Source: Marifrigoribacter sp965178585
Lineage (GTDB): Bacteria; Bacteroidota; Bacteroidia; Flavobacteriales; Flavobacteriaceae
Reading direction: 5' to 3'
Assembly (NCBI GenBank): GCA_965178585.1
Contig: OZ238267.1
Span: 1,302,001-1,366,000 of the forward strand
Length of the DNA stretch: 64,000 bases
A program made the position numbers and the translations under genes. The notes under the pieces are model-generated. The model saw only the letters and a program-made list of their open reading frames with translations. It was not told the DNA's origin and ran no database searches. Positions 34,447 through 44,696 of this stretch are shown here, one piece after another (within the stretch, counting starts at the first letter, position 1; every line of letters starts with the position of its first letter).

Positions 34447-35853
34447 ATGAATTCATACGATGTAGCCGTAATAGGCTCTGGTCCTGGAGGATATGTAGCT
34501 GCAATTCGCTGCGCACAATTAGGAATGAAAACCGCTTTAATTGAAAAATATAACACCCTTGGGGGTACTTGCCTAAATGTAGGTTGTATTCCGAGTAAAG
34601 CTTTATTAGATTCTTCTCATCATTACGATGATGCTTTAAGACATTTTGAAGGTCACGGAATTGAAATTTCTGGTGATGTAAAAGTCAGTTTAGAAAAAAT
34701 GATTGCTCGAAAAGATCAAGTAGTTGCTCAAACAACTTCGGGTATTGATTTCTTAATGAAGAAAAACAAAATTGAAGTACTTAATGGCTTTGGTAGCTTT
34801 AAAGATGCAACACATATTGTTGTTTCTAAAGAAGATGGTTCTGAAGAAGAAATTGAAGCTAAAAACATTATCATTGCGACAGGTTCTAAACCTTCAAGCT
34901 TACCATTTATTACTTTAGATAAAGATAGAATCATTACTTCTACGGAAGCTTTAAAACTGAAAGAAATTCCAAAACATCTTGTAGTGATAGGTGGTGGAGT
35001 TATTGGTTTAGAGCTAGGGCAAGTATACCGACGTTTAGGAGCTGAGGTTTCTGTAATTGAATATATGGACCGCATTATTCCAACGATGGATAAAGCTCAA
35101 AGTAAAGAGTTGACTAAAGCTTTAAAGAAGCAAGGAGTTAAGTTTTTCCTATCTCATAAAGTTTCTGGAGTTACTAATAACGGAAATGAAGTTACTGTAA
35201 CTGCAACCGATAAAAAAGATAAAGAAGTTACGATCACAGGAGATTATTGTTTGGTTTCTGTTGGACGTAGACCTTATACCGATGGTTTAAAAGCTGAAAA
35301 TGCAGGAATTAAGATTAATGAAAGAGGACAAGTTGAAGTAAGCGATCATTTACAAACCAATATCTCCAATATTTATGCAATCGGTGATGTAATTAAAGGA
35401 GCAATGTTGGCTCATAAAGCTGAAGAAGAAGGTGTTTTTGTTGCGGAAACATTAGCAGGACAAAAACCTCACATTGATTATAACTTAATTCCAGGTGTTG
35501 TTTACACTTGGCCAGAAGTTGCTTCTGTTGGTAAAACAGAAGAGCAATTAAACGAAAGTGGCATTGTTTATAAATCTGGACAATTTCCAATGCGTGCTTT
35601 AGGAAGATCTAGAGCAAGTGGTGATATCGATGGTTTTGTGAAAATATTAAGTGACGCTACAACTGATGAGGTATTAGGAGTACATATGGTGGGAGCTCGA
35701 GTAGCCGATTTAATTGCAGAAGCAGTAGTTGCTATGGAGTTTAGAGCAAGTGCTGAGGATATTTCTCGTATGAGTCACGCACATCCAACCTATGCGGAAG
35801 CAGTAAAAGAAGCGGCTTTGGCTGCAACTGATAACAGACCTTTGCATAGCTAA
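34447..35853 (+). CDS. lpdA: Dihydrolipoyl dehydrogenase
   Basis: The 468-residue E3 component of pyruvate, 2-oxoglutarate and related dehydrogenase complexes; it reoxidises dihydrolipoamide and reduces NAD+. The FAD site is AVIGSGPGGYVAAIR, the redox disulfide is GGTCLNVGCIPSK (C42, C47), the NAD site is VVIGGGVIGLELG, and the C-terminal catalytic His-Glu pair lies in SHAHPTYAEAVKEAAL. It is complete and of normal length. It has its own promoter and terminator, so it is not in an operon with an E1/E2 gene here. Confidence 0.97.
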   Translation: MNSYDVAVIGSGPGGYVAAIRCAQLGMKTALIEKYNTLGGTCLNVGCIPSKALLDSSHHYDDALRHFEGHGIEISGDVKVSLEKMIARKDQVVAQTTSGIDFLMKKNKIEVLNGFGSFKDATHIVVSKEDGSEEEIEAKNIIIATGSKPSSLPFITLDKDRIITSTEALKLKEIPKHLVVIGGGVIGLELGQVYRRLGAEVSVIEYMDRIIPTMDKAQSKELTKALKKQGVKFFLSHKVSGVTNNGNEVTVTATDKKDKEVTITGDYCLVSVGRRPYTDGLKAENAGIKINERGQVEVSDHLQTNISNIYAIGDVIKGAMLAHKAEEEGVFVAETLAGQKPHIDYNLIPGVVYTWPEVASVGKTEEQLNESGIVYKSGQFPMRALGRSRASGDIDGFVKILSDATTDEVLGVHMVGARVADLIAEAVVAMEFRASAEDISRMSHAHPTYAEAVKEAALAATDNRPLHS

Positions 35854-35878
35854 TCTATTGTGATTAAATAAATTAACT

Positions 35879-35909
35879 AAAATCCATACCCTTAAAGGTG
35901 TGGATTTTT
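35879..35909 (+). terminator. lpdA terminator
   Basis: AAATCCATACC pairs with GGTGTGGATTT (one wobble) around CTTAAA, followed by a T run. It ends 29 bp before the broken T9SS gene. Confidence 0.82.
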
Positions 35910-35938
35910 TTGTACCTTTAATAGCTAACTTGATCATT

Positions 35939-37500
35939 ATGGCGATGATAAAAAACTACTTCTTTTTTGGAGTGCTTTTTCTGTGTGCACTCAATTTACA
36001 AGCTCAATTTACAGATGATATGGAAAGCTACACCGATGGTGAACCTATAAACCAGGGGCATTGGACCGATGCAGATTGTGGAGGTGGAGAAGGTTGTAGT
36101 ATATTGACAACTTCTAATAGGTCTCGAAGCGGGGATTTATCAGGGTTAATTGAAAACGACGAAACTACAAAAGCTGTTCTAGATTTGGGTAATAAAATAT
36201 TTGGAGAATGGGGCTTATCCTTTTGGGTGTTTATTCCTGAAGGAAAAGAAGCGGTTATGTCCTTACAAGGAACAGTACCTTTTGAAGAGGGAAATTCGAT
36301 AGTAGGAGATTTCACTTTTAATAAAGACCTCCTTAACCAGGTGTAGGTGTAGTATCAGATTCAGCTTTGGGAGAAGTGTCTTTTGATTTTCCTCATAACG
36401 AGTGGTTTCGTATTGTTATGAATGTTGATATCAGTTTGGGTATAAATGCGGCAACCTGGCAATTTTATGTTTACGATATGGGTATATTGTCTCCTGGTAC
36501 TCCTTTTACGAATGAAAATGGAGAATACCCTGAAAAATTAGGAGGAATTCTTTTTTCTTCAACTTCTAGTAATAACGAGCTATATGTAGATGATTTTAAT
36601 TACACAGATACTTCTGGAGGAAATCCATTTCCAGACCTATATCCTTTTGAAGATGATATGGAGTATGAAACAGGAGAACCTTTAGAAGATTGGTGAGTTT
36701 GCCCTCCTCCAGCTGAGTATTGTATGGAAATGTCTTTAAATCAAGCTCATAGCGGAACAAGGTCAGGTTTAATACCCAATGATACTTCAACAGATGTCAT
36801 ATTGAATCTTGGAAACAGAGTTCAAAGTGAATGGGCATTGGAATTTTACATGTATGTGCCTACTGGCAAAGAAGCATACTGGAATTTACAAGGAGTTCTT
36901 CCAGTGGGAGCAGGAGAGTGGATAGTAGGAAATATATACTTTAATAAAGATAATTTGACACCAGGGATTGGCGTAATAGATGATTCAGCTTTAGGAATAA
37001 TTAATTTTAATTATCCTCAAGACGAATGGTTTCGAGTTGCAATGAATTTTAATCTAACTGGAGGTATGTCAATTGCTACTTGGGGTATTTCAATAGACAA
37101 TACTTTGGTTATTCCAGAAGGAACACCTTTTACCAATAATAACGGTGATTTTGCTACAAGTTTGGGAGGAGTTGATTTTTATTCAATTTCCTCAAATAAT
37201 GAGTTTTATTTAGATGATTTTAATTATATAAACGGAATTTTAGAACTTGAACAACTATTAGGAATTGATAGTAATAGCAAAACAAAGTTTATATTATTTC
37301 CAAATCCATCAATTGACATTATTCATATTCAAACCGATGAAGTCATAAGAAATATTTCAATTTATAATGTAGTTGGTTATAAAGTTTTAACGACTTCAGA
37401 AGTCAATACTATAGACGTTACTTTACTATCAAATGGAGTGTACTTTGTAGTGGTTGAAACCGATAAGGGTAAGTCAACACAAAAATTAATTAAAGAATAA
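35939..37500 (+). pseudogene. Broken T9SS-sorted secreted protein (frameshift plus in-frame stop)
   Basis: The remains encode one secreted protein of about 520 residues: signal peptide (MAMIKNYFFFGVLFLCALNL…), two tandem copies of a roughly 190-residue domain (both with FGEW/QSEW, FTNENGEY or FTNNNGDF and SSNNEFYLDDFNY-type motifs) and a type A T9SS sorting domain (PNPSIDIIHI … LLSNGVYFVV). Two lesions break it. Near 36337, after FNKDLLNQ, one base is missing compared with copy 2 (FNKDNLTPGIGV); the lost frame would continue PGVGVVSDSALGE. At 36694-36696 a TGA interrupts the same frame after EPLEDW. Downstream of each lesion the frame is well kept, so decay is recent, or sequencing errors should be excluded. 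Confidence 0.85.
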
Positions 37501-37624
37501 AATCTAAACAGAATTTAATAAAAACTTCTTTTTTAGGGAGCTTTTTTTGTTTGTTAAATATATTTAGGAGGGTTTTTAAGTTTACAATATATTTACCCCA
37601 TAATTATTTCGTAGTAAATTTTTA

Positions 37625-38926
37625 ATGAGATTTATAAAAAAGTATAAAGTTGATTTAACAGAACAATTAAAGAGTAAAATACTTTTTTGGTCTCAACAAT
37701 TTGAAGAAATAGTTTGGTTAGATTCTAATAAAGAAAGTAATCTTCAAAATAAATCTAAATACAAAGCCATACTTGCAGTAGATGCTTTTACAGCGATTAA
37801 AACTGATTATCATCAAGCTTTTGAACAATTAGAAGAATACCAATCAAAAACCAACGATTGGCTATTTGGATATCTTACCTATGATTTGAAAAACGATGTA
37901 GAGCGATTAAAGTCGAATAATTTTGATGGTTTGCATTTTCCAGATTTATATTTTTTTCAGCCTAAAAAGGTTTTTTTATTTTCTGAAAATGAAGTAGAAA
38001 TCCAATATCTCAATTTTGTAGATGATGAATTAGAAAACGATTGGAAAGAAATACAAAACCAAGAGATAGTATCCTATGATTTATTAGATAGATCGTCTGC
38101 AAAAATTCATTTAAGAACTTCAAAAGACAACTATTATAATAAACTTACTAAAATATTAGAACACATTCATAGAGGAGATATTTATGAAGCTAATTTTTGC
38201 CAAGAGTTTTATTCAGAAAATACAACGATAGATCCTGTTAAAACGTTTATTCATTTAAATGATATTTCAAAACCACCCTTTGCGACTTATTTAAAATTGG
38301 GTGAATTGTACTCTTTATCAGCTTCGCCAGAACGATATATTAGTAAAAACGGGAATACGGTAACTTCCCAGCCTATAAAAGGAACCGCAAAGCGTGATGT
38401 CAATAAATTAGAAGATGAAAGGTTAAAAATTGATTTGGAAAACGACCTTAAAGAACGAAGTGAAAACATTATGATTACCGATTTAGTCCGAAACGATTTA
38501 TCGAAATTCGCTAAAAAGGGTTCAGTTAAGGTAGACGAGCTTTGTAAGGTCTATAGTTTTGCTCAAGTGCATCAAATGATTTCGACCATAACTTGTCAAG
38601 TAGAAGAAACAATTTCCCCCGTTTCAATTATAAAAGAAACCTTCCCGATGGGAAGTATGACAGGTGCCCCAAAAATTTCTGCAATGAAGATCATTGAGGA
38701 GTTTGAAGATGCCAAACGCGGACTTTATAGTGGTGCTGTAGGTTATTTTACACCCAATGGAGATTTTGATTTTAATGTAATTATAAGAAGCATTCTTTAT
38801 AATTTAGAGAACAATTATGTTAGTTTTTCAGTAGGTGGGGCCATAACAGCCAAATCAATTCCTGAAAAAGAGTATGAGGAATGCCTTATAAAGGCAAAAG
38901 CAATGAGAGAAGTTTTAGAGAATTAA
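37625..38926 (+). CDS. pabB: Aminodeoxychorismate synthase component I
   Basis: A 433-residue chorismate-binding enzyme. The signature QPIKGTAKRD has lysine at position 252, which marks PabB (aminodeoxychorismate synthase, folate pathway); anthranilate synthases have alanine there. Other conserved stretches are SENIMITDLVRNDLS and TFPMGSMTGAPKISAMKIIE. It needs a glutamine amidotransferase subunit (PabA/TrpG) that is not adjacent. It starts 124 bp after the broken gene; tilS follows on the same strand but has its own -7 box. Confidence 0.93.
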   Translation: MRFIKKYKVDLTEQLKSKILFWSQQFEEIVWLDSNKESNLQNKSKYKAILAVDAFTAIKTDYHQAFEQLEEYQSKTNDWLFGYLTYDLKNDVERLKSNNFDGLHFPDLYFFQPKKVFLFSENEVEIQYLNFVDDELENDWKEIQNQEIVSYDLLDRSSAKIHLRTSKDNYYNKLTKILEHIHRGDIYEANFCQEFYSENTTIDPVKTFIHLNDISKPPFATYLKLGELYSLSASPERYISKNGNTVTSQPIKGTAKRDVNKLEDERLKIDLENDLKERSENIMITDLVRNDLSKFAKKGSVKVDELCKVYSFAQVHQMISTITCQVEETISPVSIIKETFPMGSMTGAPKISAMKIIEEFEDAKRGLYSGAVGYFTPNGDFDFNVIIRSILYNLENNYVSFSVGGAITAKSIPEKEYEECLIKAKAMREVLEN

Positions 38927-38973
38927 CAAAATAATAATATCGCTACATATTAAAAGGGTTGAGGTATGTTTTA

Positions 38974-38981
38974 TATATTTG
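38974..38981 (+). promoter_or_regulatory. tilS promoter -7 box
   Basis: TATATTTG is an exact TAnnTTTG match, 21 bp before the TTG start used for tilS. Confidence 0.5.
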
Positions 38982-39002
38982 TTTTTTAAGAAAAATTGAC
39001 CT

Positions 39003-40316
39003 TTGTTAAGCAATTTCAATCAACATCTTACTGATAACTTCCCTTTTTTAAAAGGGAAGAAAATTTTAGTCGCTTGCAGTGGCGGTTTAGATAGTGTTGT
39101 ATTGTCAAGATTATTAAAAGAGTTACAAATTAATATATCTTTAGCACATTGTAATTTTTCTTTGAGAAGAAATGAAAGTGATGAAGATGAAAAGTTTGTA
39201 CTCTCATTGGCAGATAAATTATCCATTCCTATTTTTAATAAAAAATTTGACACTAAATCATTTTCAGAAAAGAATGGAGTTTCAACACAGATGGCGGCTA
39301 GAGAATTACGGTATCAGTGGTTTGATGAACTTTGCAAAGAACACTCTTTCGATTATTTAGTAACCGCTCATCATTTAGATGATGATTTAGAAACCTTTTT
39401 CATCAACCTTTCTAGAGGTACAGGATTGAGAGGGTTAACAGGTATACCATCTATAAGCGAACAGGTAGTTCGGCCATTAATAAATTTTCCACGAGAGGAA
39501 ATTTTGCTTTATGCAAAAGAGAAAGATATCCCTTGGCGAGAAGATAGTAGCAATAAAAAAACCGATTATTTACGCAATAAAATCCGATTAGAGGTCATAC
39601 CAAATTTAAAAGAAGCGGATGCTAACCTATTAAAAGGATTTCAGAAAACTCAAGATAATTTGCAAGAGAGTTTGTTACTGGTCAATGATTATATGGCATT
39701 AATCAGGAATTTGGTAATGTATGAAACAGATGATGGTTTGGTTATAGATTCCAACAAACTTCAAGATTTACCAAATACAAAAGCATTGTTATTTGAACTC
39801 TTATCTCCTTTTGGATTTACAGCTTGGGATGATATTTCTAATATTTTAGATGCTCAAAGTGGAAAGCAAATTTTTTCTAAAGAATATCGATTGATTAAAA
39901 ATCGAAACTCTTTATTATTAGTGAAAAAATTCAAAACAGAAAGCGTTGAATGTTACTATATAAAAAAAGAAGATAATTTTTTGGATGTACCTATTTTATT
40001 GAAGATAGAAAATGTTGAAAAAATTTCAGAATATTTGCCGAATACTGCATACATAGACACCGATAAATTAGTTTTTCCTTTAAAATTAAGAAAATATGTA
40101 AAAGGTGACTATTTTTTTCCCTTCGGAATGAAAGGAAAAAAGAAATTAAGTAAGTTTTTTAAAGATGAAAAGCTATCTTTGGTCGCTAAAGAAAAAATTT
40201 GGGTTTTATTATCTGATAAAAAAATCGTTTGGGTAGTAGGAATAAGGTCTGACAACAGATTTAAAATTGATAATCAAACAAAAGAAATATTAAAAATTAC
40301 CTATTTACAAAAATAA
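39003..40316 (+). CDS. tilS: tRNA(Ile)-lysidine synthase
   Basis: A 437-residue enzyme that converts C34 of tRNA-Ile(CAU) to lysidine, changing its decoding from AUG to AUA. The PP-loop ATP motif SGGLDS lies at 26-31 and the family's TAHHLDDDLETFFINLSRGT follows; the C-terminal substrate-recognition domain is present. The start is TTG at 39003; no ATG gives a normal N-terminus before the PP-loop (the next ATGs come after it), and the promoter box supports this start. dsbD follows after 3 bp. Confidence 0.93.
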   Translation: MLSNFNQHLTDNFPFLKGKKILVACSGGLDSVVLSRLLKELQINISLAHCNFSLRRNESDEDEKFVLSLADKLSIPIFNKKFDTKSFSEKNGVSTQMAARELRYQWFDELCKEHSFDYLVTAHHLDDDLETFFINLSRGTGLRGLTGIPSISEQVVRPLINFPREEILLYAKEKDIPWREDSSNKKTDYLRNKIRLEVIPNLKEADANLLKGFQKTQDNLQESLLLVNDYMALIRNLVMYETDDGLVIDSNKLQDLPNTKALLFELLSPFGFTAWDDISNILDAQSGKQIFSKEYRLIKNRNSLLLVKKFKTESVECYYIKKEDNFLDVPILLKIENVEKISEYLPNTAYIDTDKLVFPLKLRKYVKGDYFFPFGMKGKKKLSKFFKDEKLSLVAKEKIWVLLSDKKIVWVVGIRSDNRFKIDNQTKEILKITYLQK

Positions 40317-40319
40317 ACT

Positions 40320-42380
40320 ATGAAAAAGTTATCCCTGTTATTAAGTTTCTTATTAGTATTATTTAATTCCATTGCTCAAGATACTCCCGAAATTGAAGGG
40401 ATAAATTTAGGAGAAATTAAAAACCCTTTAGAATGGGAAGGTGCTATTGAAAAAATTAATGATACCGAATATTCATTATCTCTTACTGGGTTTATAGACG
40501 ATAAATGGCACGTATACTCTCAGCATACTCCAGAGGATTTAGAAAATGGTTTAGGGCCAATCCCATTATATATAGACTTTAAAAAAGTTGATGAAGATTA
40601 TACTTTAAATGGTGTTTTAGAAGAAAGTGAAACTCACCGAGAGTTTAGTGAAACATGGGGTTTTGACGAAATATTTTTCACAGAAATTGCTATCCTAACT
40701 CAAAAGGTGAAACTTGCCAATCCAGATGTAAAAGTCATTAAAGCAATACTATTATATCAAGTTTGTATTGATGTGTGTTTGAATGAGGAGCGTTATGTTG
40801 TTTTTGATTTAGCTGAAAATAAAGTTAAGATAATTGAAAATTATGATGAATTTGATTCCTATGCAGCTAAAGAAAAAGGGAAGAATCAAGTAGAAGAGAC
40901 TAAGAAAAATGAAGTGAGTGATTCAGAGAATAATTCAAAAAATTCTGAATCAAGAGGTTTATGGACTATATTCTTTATAGCATTTTTATCTGGTTTTGCT
41001 GCTTTATTGACACCCTGTGTTTTTCCGATGATTCCATTAACGGTAAGTTTCTTTACTAAACAAAGTAAAAATAAAGCCGCTGGAGTAAAAAATGCAATTT
41101 TATATGGAATATTCATCGTTGTTATATATGTTTTATTAGGTTCCGTTATTGTAGGTGTGTTTGGAGCAGATTCCTTAAATGCACTTTCTACCAATGTATG
41201 GTTTAATATTATTTTCTTTATTTTATTAGTTGTGTTTGCAGTTTCCTTTTTAGGAGCATTTGAGATCACTTTACCTCAATCTTGGTCTAATAAAGTAGAT
41301 AGTCAAGCTGATAGAGGTGGTGTTATTGGAATCTTTTTTATGGCATTGGCATTAGCCATTGTATCTTTTTCTTGTACAGGACCTATTGTAGGAACACTTT
41401 TAGTTGAGTCAGCTTCTAAAGGAGGAATTGCTCCTATAGTTGGAATGCTTGGTTTTTCATTAGCAATCGCATTACCTTTTGCATTATTTGCTATGTTTCC
41501 AGGCTGGATGAATTCGCTTCCAAAATCTGGTGGTTGGTTAAATACAGTTAAAGTTTTTCTAGGATTTTTAGAATTAGCATTGGCATTTAAATTTTTATCA
41601 AATGCAGATTTGGTATTGCAACTACACTGGCTTGAAAGAGAATTATTCCTAGCTATTTGGATTGCTGTTTTTGGTACTCTTGCATTCTATTTATTTGGTA
41701 AAATCAAACTACCACATGATGGTAATGAAACAAATATTTCAGTAGGAAGACTTTCATTAGGTTTATTAGTATTGGCTTTTACTATTTACTTAATACCTGG
41801 AATTTGGGGAGCACCTTTAAAATTAATTAGTGGATTCCCACCACCATTGCATTATAGTGAAGCACCTTACGGTGTTGGTTATACAAAGCTAAGTAATGGA
41901 GGAGGAGTTACTTCTGAAGGAACACTTCCAGATGGTGCCGAGTTGGGACCACATGATATTATAGCATTTAATGATTATGAAACTGGATTGGCTTATGCTA
42001 AAAAAGTAAACAAACCAATTCTTATAGATTTTACAGGTTATGCCTGTGTAAACTGTAGAAAAATGGAGGAACGAGTATGGGCAAGTCCGCATATTATTGG
42101 TTTGTTAAATAAAGATATTGTTTTAATCTCTTTATATGTAGATGATAAACGTGTATTGCCTGAAGATGAGCAATATACTAGTGAAACAACTGGGAAACGT
42201 ATTAAGTCTATTGGAAATAAATGGAGTGATTTTCAGATAAAGAATTATCAAGCAAATGCACAACCATATTATGTTTTAATGAGCTTAGAGGAAGAAAACT
42301 TAAACCCTCCAATTGGTTATACTCCCGATATAGAGGAGTATAAAGCGTGGCTTGTTGAGGGAATAGGAAATTTCAAATAA
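40320..42380 (+). CDS. dsbD: Thiol:disulfide interchange protein DsbD
   Basis: A 686-residue membrane protein that moves electrons from cytoplasmic thioredoxin to the periplasm. In order: signal peptide (1-19, ending SIAQ), N-terminal DsbD-alpha-like domain (about 25-180), eight membrane segments (about 215-510) with redox cysteines in LLTPCVFPMIPLT and SFSCTGPIVGTLL, and a C-terminal thioredoxin domain with YACVNCRKMEE. The periplasmic domain also has VCIDVCLNEE, the expected cysteine pair. It lies 3 bp after tilS; the cotranscription is probably incidental. A hairpin follows. Confidence 0.94.
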   Translation: MKKLSLLLSFLLVLFNSIAQDTPEIEGINLGEIKNPLEWEGAIEKINDTEYSLSLTGFIDDKWHVYSQHTPEDLENGLGPIPLYIDFKKVDEDYTLNGVLEESETHREFSETWGFDEIFFTEIAILTQKVKLANPDVKVIKAILLYQVCIDVCLNEERYVVFDLAENKVKIIENYDEFDSYAAKEKGKNQVEETKKNEVSDSENNSKNSESRGLWTIFFIAFLSGFAALLTPCVFPMIPLTVSFFTKQSKNKAAGVKNAILYGIFIVVIYVLLGSVIVGVFGADSLNALSTNVWFNIIFFILLVVFAVSFLGAFEITLPQSWSNKVDSQADRGGVIGIFFMALALAIVSFSCTGPIVGTLLVESASKGGIAPIVGMLGFSLAIALPFALFAMFPGWMNSLPKSGGWLNTVKVFLGFLELALAFKFLSNADLVLQLHWLERELFLAIWIAVFGTLAFYLFGKIKLPHDGNETNISVGRLSLGLLVLAFTIYLIPGIWGAPLKLISGFPPPLHYSEAPYGVGYTKLSNGGGVTSEGTLPDGAELGPHDIIAFNDYETGLAYAKKVNKPILIDFTGYACVNCRKMEERVWASPHIIGLLNKDIVLISLYVDDKRVLPEDEQYTSETTGKRIKSIGNKWSDFQIKNYQANAQPYYVLMSLEEENLNPPIGYTPDIEEYKAWLVEGIGNFK

Positions 42381-42393
42381 TTGTATAAAAAAG

Positions 42394-42424
42394 AAAGTGC
42401 TTCAAGTATTTATACTGAAGCACT
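42394..42424 (+). terminator. Hairpin after dsbD
   Basis: AAGTGCTTCA and TGAAGCACTT form a perfect 10-bp stem around AGTATTTATAC, 15-45 bp after the dsbD stop. It is not followed by a long T-run, so it may stop transcription only in part or protect the 3' end. The gap from 42425 to the pfkA start holds no gene. Confidence 0.6.
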
Positions 42425-42662
42425 TACAACAAACCTAACTTAGTTAATTATTTTAATTGGCTAACCCTTTTTCTATCCCCACAAAAAAAAGGTTATAATA
42501 AATTAACCATTCATATACAAATATAGGGCTAGAATTAAAACTACACCATAGGTGTAAACACGTAATTTTTAATTGTATTAATTCTTAAATAATAATTGAA
42601 TAATTATCCTTTCATTATTTATTTTATTGCCTAAATGTTTTTTTAATAGTAGATTTACCACA

Positions 42663-43649
42663 ATGAAATTAAAAGTTAAAAAGGTTGGTGTGTTAACCAG
42701 TGGTGGAGATTCGCCGGGTATGAATGCTGCTATTAGAGCAGTAGTTAGAGCCTGTGTTTTCCATCAAATAGAATGTGTAGGTATTTATAGAGGTTATGAA
42801 GGATTGATTGAAGGTGATTTTAAAGATCTAAACGCTCGATCGGTTAAGAATACGATTAATAGAGGTGGTACTTTTTTAAAATCTGCTCGATCTGATGAAT
42901 TTCGAAAAGCAAGTGGAAGACAAATTGCATTAGATAACTTAAAAAACGCTCAAGTTGATTCATTAGTAGTAATAGGTGGTGATGGTACCTTTAGAGGTGC
43001 TGCTGCTTTTAGTGCAGAGTTTAACTTTCCAGTAATAGGTATTCCAGGAACCATAGATAATGATATTAACGGAACAGATTTTACCATTGGTTACGATACC
43101 GCATTAAATACTGTTGTTGAAGCCATTGATAAAATTAGGGATACAGCACATTCTCATAATCGATTATTTTTAGTTGAAGTTATGGGAAGAGATGCAGGTG
43201 ATTTAGCTTTAAATGCTGGAGTAGGTGCAGGTGCTGAAGAAATATTAATTCCCGAAGAAAATATAGGTAAAGGATTATTAATAAATTCTTTAAAAAGAAG
43301 TAAAGAAGCTGGAAAAACTTCAAGTATCATTGTGGTTTCTGAAGGAGATCAAATAGGAAAAAACATATTTAAACTAGCCGATTATATCGAGGATAATTTA
43401 AAAGGATATGAAGTTAGGGTTACCGTTTTAGGTCATATACAACGTGGAGGCTCTCCAAGTTGTTTTGATAGGGTATTGGCAAGTAGACTAGGTGTATTTG
43501 CAATTGATGCATTAATAAACGGAGAAAGCAATGTGATGATAGGTATAAAAAATCATCAGGTTTTATCAGTCCCCTTCTCTGAAGCAATTAAAAAAGATAC
43601 AGAAATAGATACTGAATTAATTCGTGTTTCAGATATTGTTTCTTTATAA
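42663..43649 (+). CDS. pfkA: ATP-dependent 6-phosphofructokinase
   Basis: A 328-residue glycolytic enzyme that phosphorylates fructose 6-phosphate. ATP-binding LTSGGDSPGMNAAIRAVV and GGDGTFRG and the catalytic GIPGTIDNDINGTD are intact, so it is the ATP-type PfkA and not a PPi-dependent enzyme (glycine after GGDG is that of ATP-PFK: GGDGTF). I start at ATG 42663; the upstream TTG extension is not plausible. It heads a plus-strand glycolysis cluster pfkA-gap-sugar kinase-pgi. Confidence 0.95.
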   Translation: MKLKVKKVGVLTSGGDSPGMNAAIRAVVRACVFHQIECVGIYRGYEGLIEGDFKDLNARSVKNTINRGGTFLKSARSDEFRKASGRQIALDNLKNAQVDSLVVIGGDGTFRGAAAFSAEFNFPVIGIPGTIDNDINGTDFTIGYDTALNTVVEAIDKIRDTAHSHNRLFLVEVMGRDAGDLALNAGVGAGAEEILIPEENIGKGLLINSLKRSKEAGKTSSIIVVSEGDQIGKNIFKLADYIEDNLKGYEVRVTVLGHIQRGGSPSCFDRVLASRLGVFAIDALINGESNVMIGIKNHQVLSVPFSEAIKKDTEIDTELIRVSDIVSL

Positions 43650-43700
43650 AGTAAAATAAAATAGTAATTAAAAAAAGTTACCCGCCTTTGCGGACATGAT

Positions 43701-44693
43701 ATGATTAAAATTGGAATTAACGGCTTTGGCCGAATTGGTAGATTAGCGTTAAGAATTGCTTTACAAAACAATGAATTGGATGTAGTAGCAATCAACGATT
43801 TACAAGATGTAGAAATGTTAGCATATTTATTAAAATACGATTCAGTTCATGGAAAATATCCTGGAACTGTTTCTATTGATAATGGAAATTTAGTAGTGGA
43901 TGGAAATGTAATACGAGTTACTTCAGAAAGAAATCCGGAAGATTTAGATTGGAATGCAGTAAATGCTCAAACGATATTAGAATGTACAGGTATTTTTAAG
44001 GATATAGACTCTGCTTCTGCACATTTAAAAGCTGGAGCTAAAAAAGTAGTGATTTCTGCACCTTCAAAAACGGCACCTATGTTTGTGATGGGGGTAAACC
44101 ATCTGGATGTTAAAGCTGAAGATAATATTGTTTCTTGTTCTTCTTGTACCACTAATTGTTTAGCACCATTAGCAAAAATACTAGATGATAATGCAGGAAT
44201 AGAAGAAGCTTTAATGACAACCGTTCATGCGGCAACCTCTACACAAATGACTGTTGATGGTCCAAAGAATGGATACAGAAAGGGAAGAAGTGCCATAAAT
44301 AATATTATACCTACTTCTACTGGAGCAGCAGTTGCAGTTACTAAAGTAATTCCTTCTTTAAAGGGTAAATTAACAGGAATGGCTTTTAGAGTACCGACAG
44401 CTAATGTATCTGTGGTAGATTTAACAGTTAAGACAAAAAAATCAACAAGCTTAGAAGAAATTAACAAATGGTTTAAAGATGCAGCTAACGGTGCTTATAA
44501 AGGTATTGTTCAGTATGTTGAAGATGAAGTGGTTTCTCAAGATTTTGTATCTGAGGAGCACACTTGTAATTTTGATTCTAAAGCAGGAATTGCTTTAAAT
44601 GACAAGTTTTTTAAATTAGTAGCTTGGTATGATAATGAATATGGTTATTCTTCAAAACTAGTAGATTTAGCAATATTAGTTTCAAAAATGTAA
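43701..44693 (+). CDS. gap: Glyceraldehyde-3-phosphate dehydrogenase
   Basis: A 330-residue NAD-dependent enzyme that makes 1,3-bisphosphoglycerate. The NAD motif is INGFGRIGRLALR and the catalytic cysteine is C149 in SCSSCTTNCLAPL. The AINDLQ segment has an Asp at the position that favours NAD+ over NADP+. It follows pfkA by 51 bp and precedes the kinase-like gene by 3 bp. A small CCGC-ctt-TGCGG hairpin lies just upstream of its start. Other gap paralogues may exist elsewhere in the genome. Confidence 0.95.
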   Translation: MIKIGINGFGRIGRLALRIALQNNELDVVAINDLQDVEMLAYLLKYDSVHGKYPGTVSIDNGNLVVDGNVIRVTSERNPEDLDWNAVNAQTILECTGIFKDIDSASAHLKAGAKKVVISAPSKTAPMFVMGVNHLDVKAEDNIVSCSSCTTNCLAPLAKILDDNAGIEEALMTTVHAATSTQMTVDGPKNGYRKGRSAINNIIPTSTGAAVAVTKVIPSLKGKLTGMAFRVPTANVSVVDLTVKTKKSTSLEEINKWFKDAANGAYKGIVQYVEDEVVSQDFVSEEHTCNFDSKAGIALNDKFFKLVAWYDNEYGYSSKLVDLAILVSKM

Positions 44694-44696
44694 TTA

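Noticed and set aside
36334..36366. Programmed frameshift in the T9SS gene
   Set aside because: No slippery heptamer or downstream stimulatory structure is visible, and a second independent lesion (TGA at 36694) is better explained by decay.
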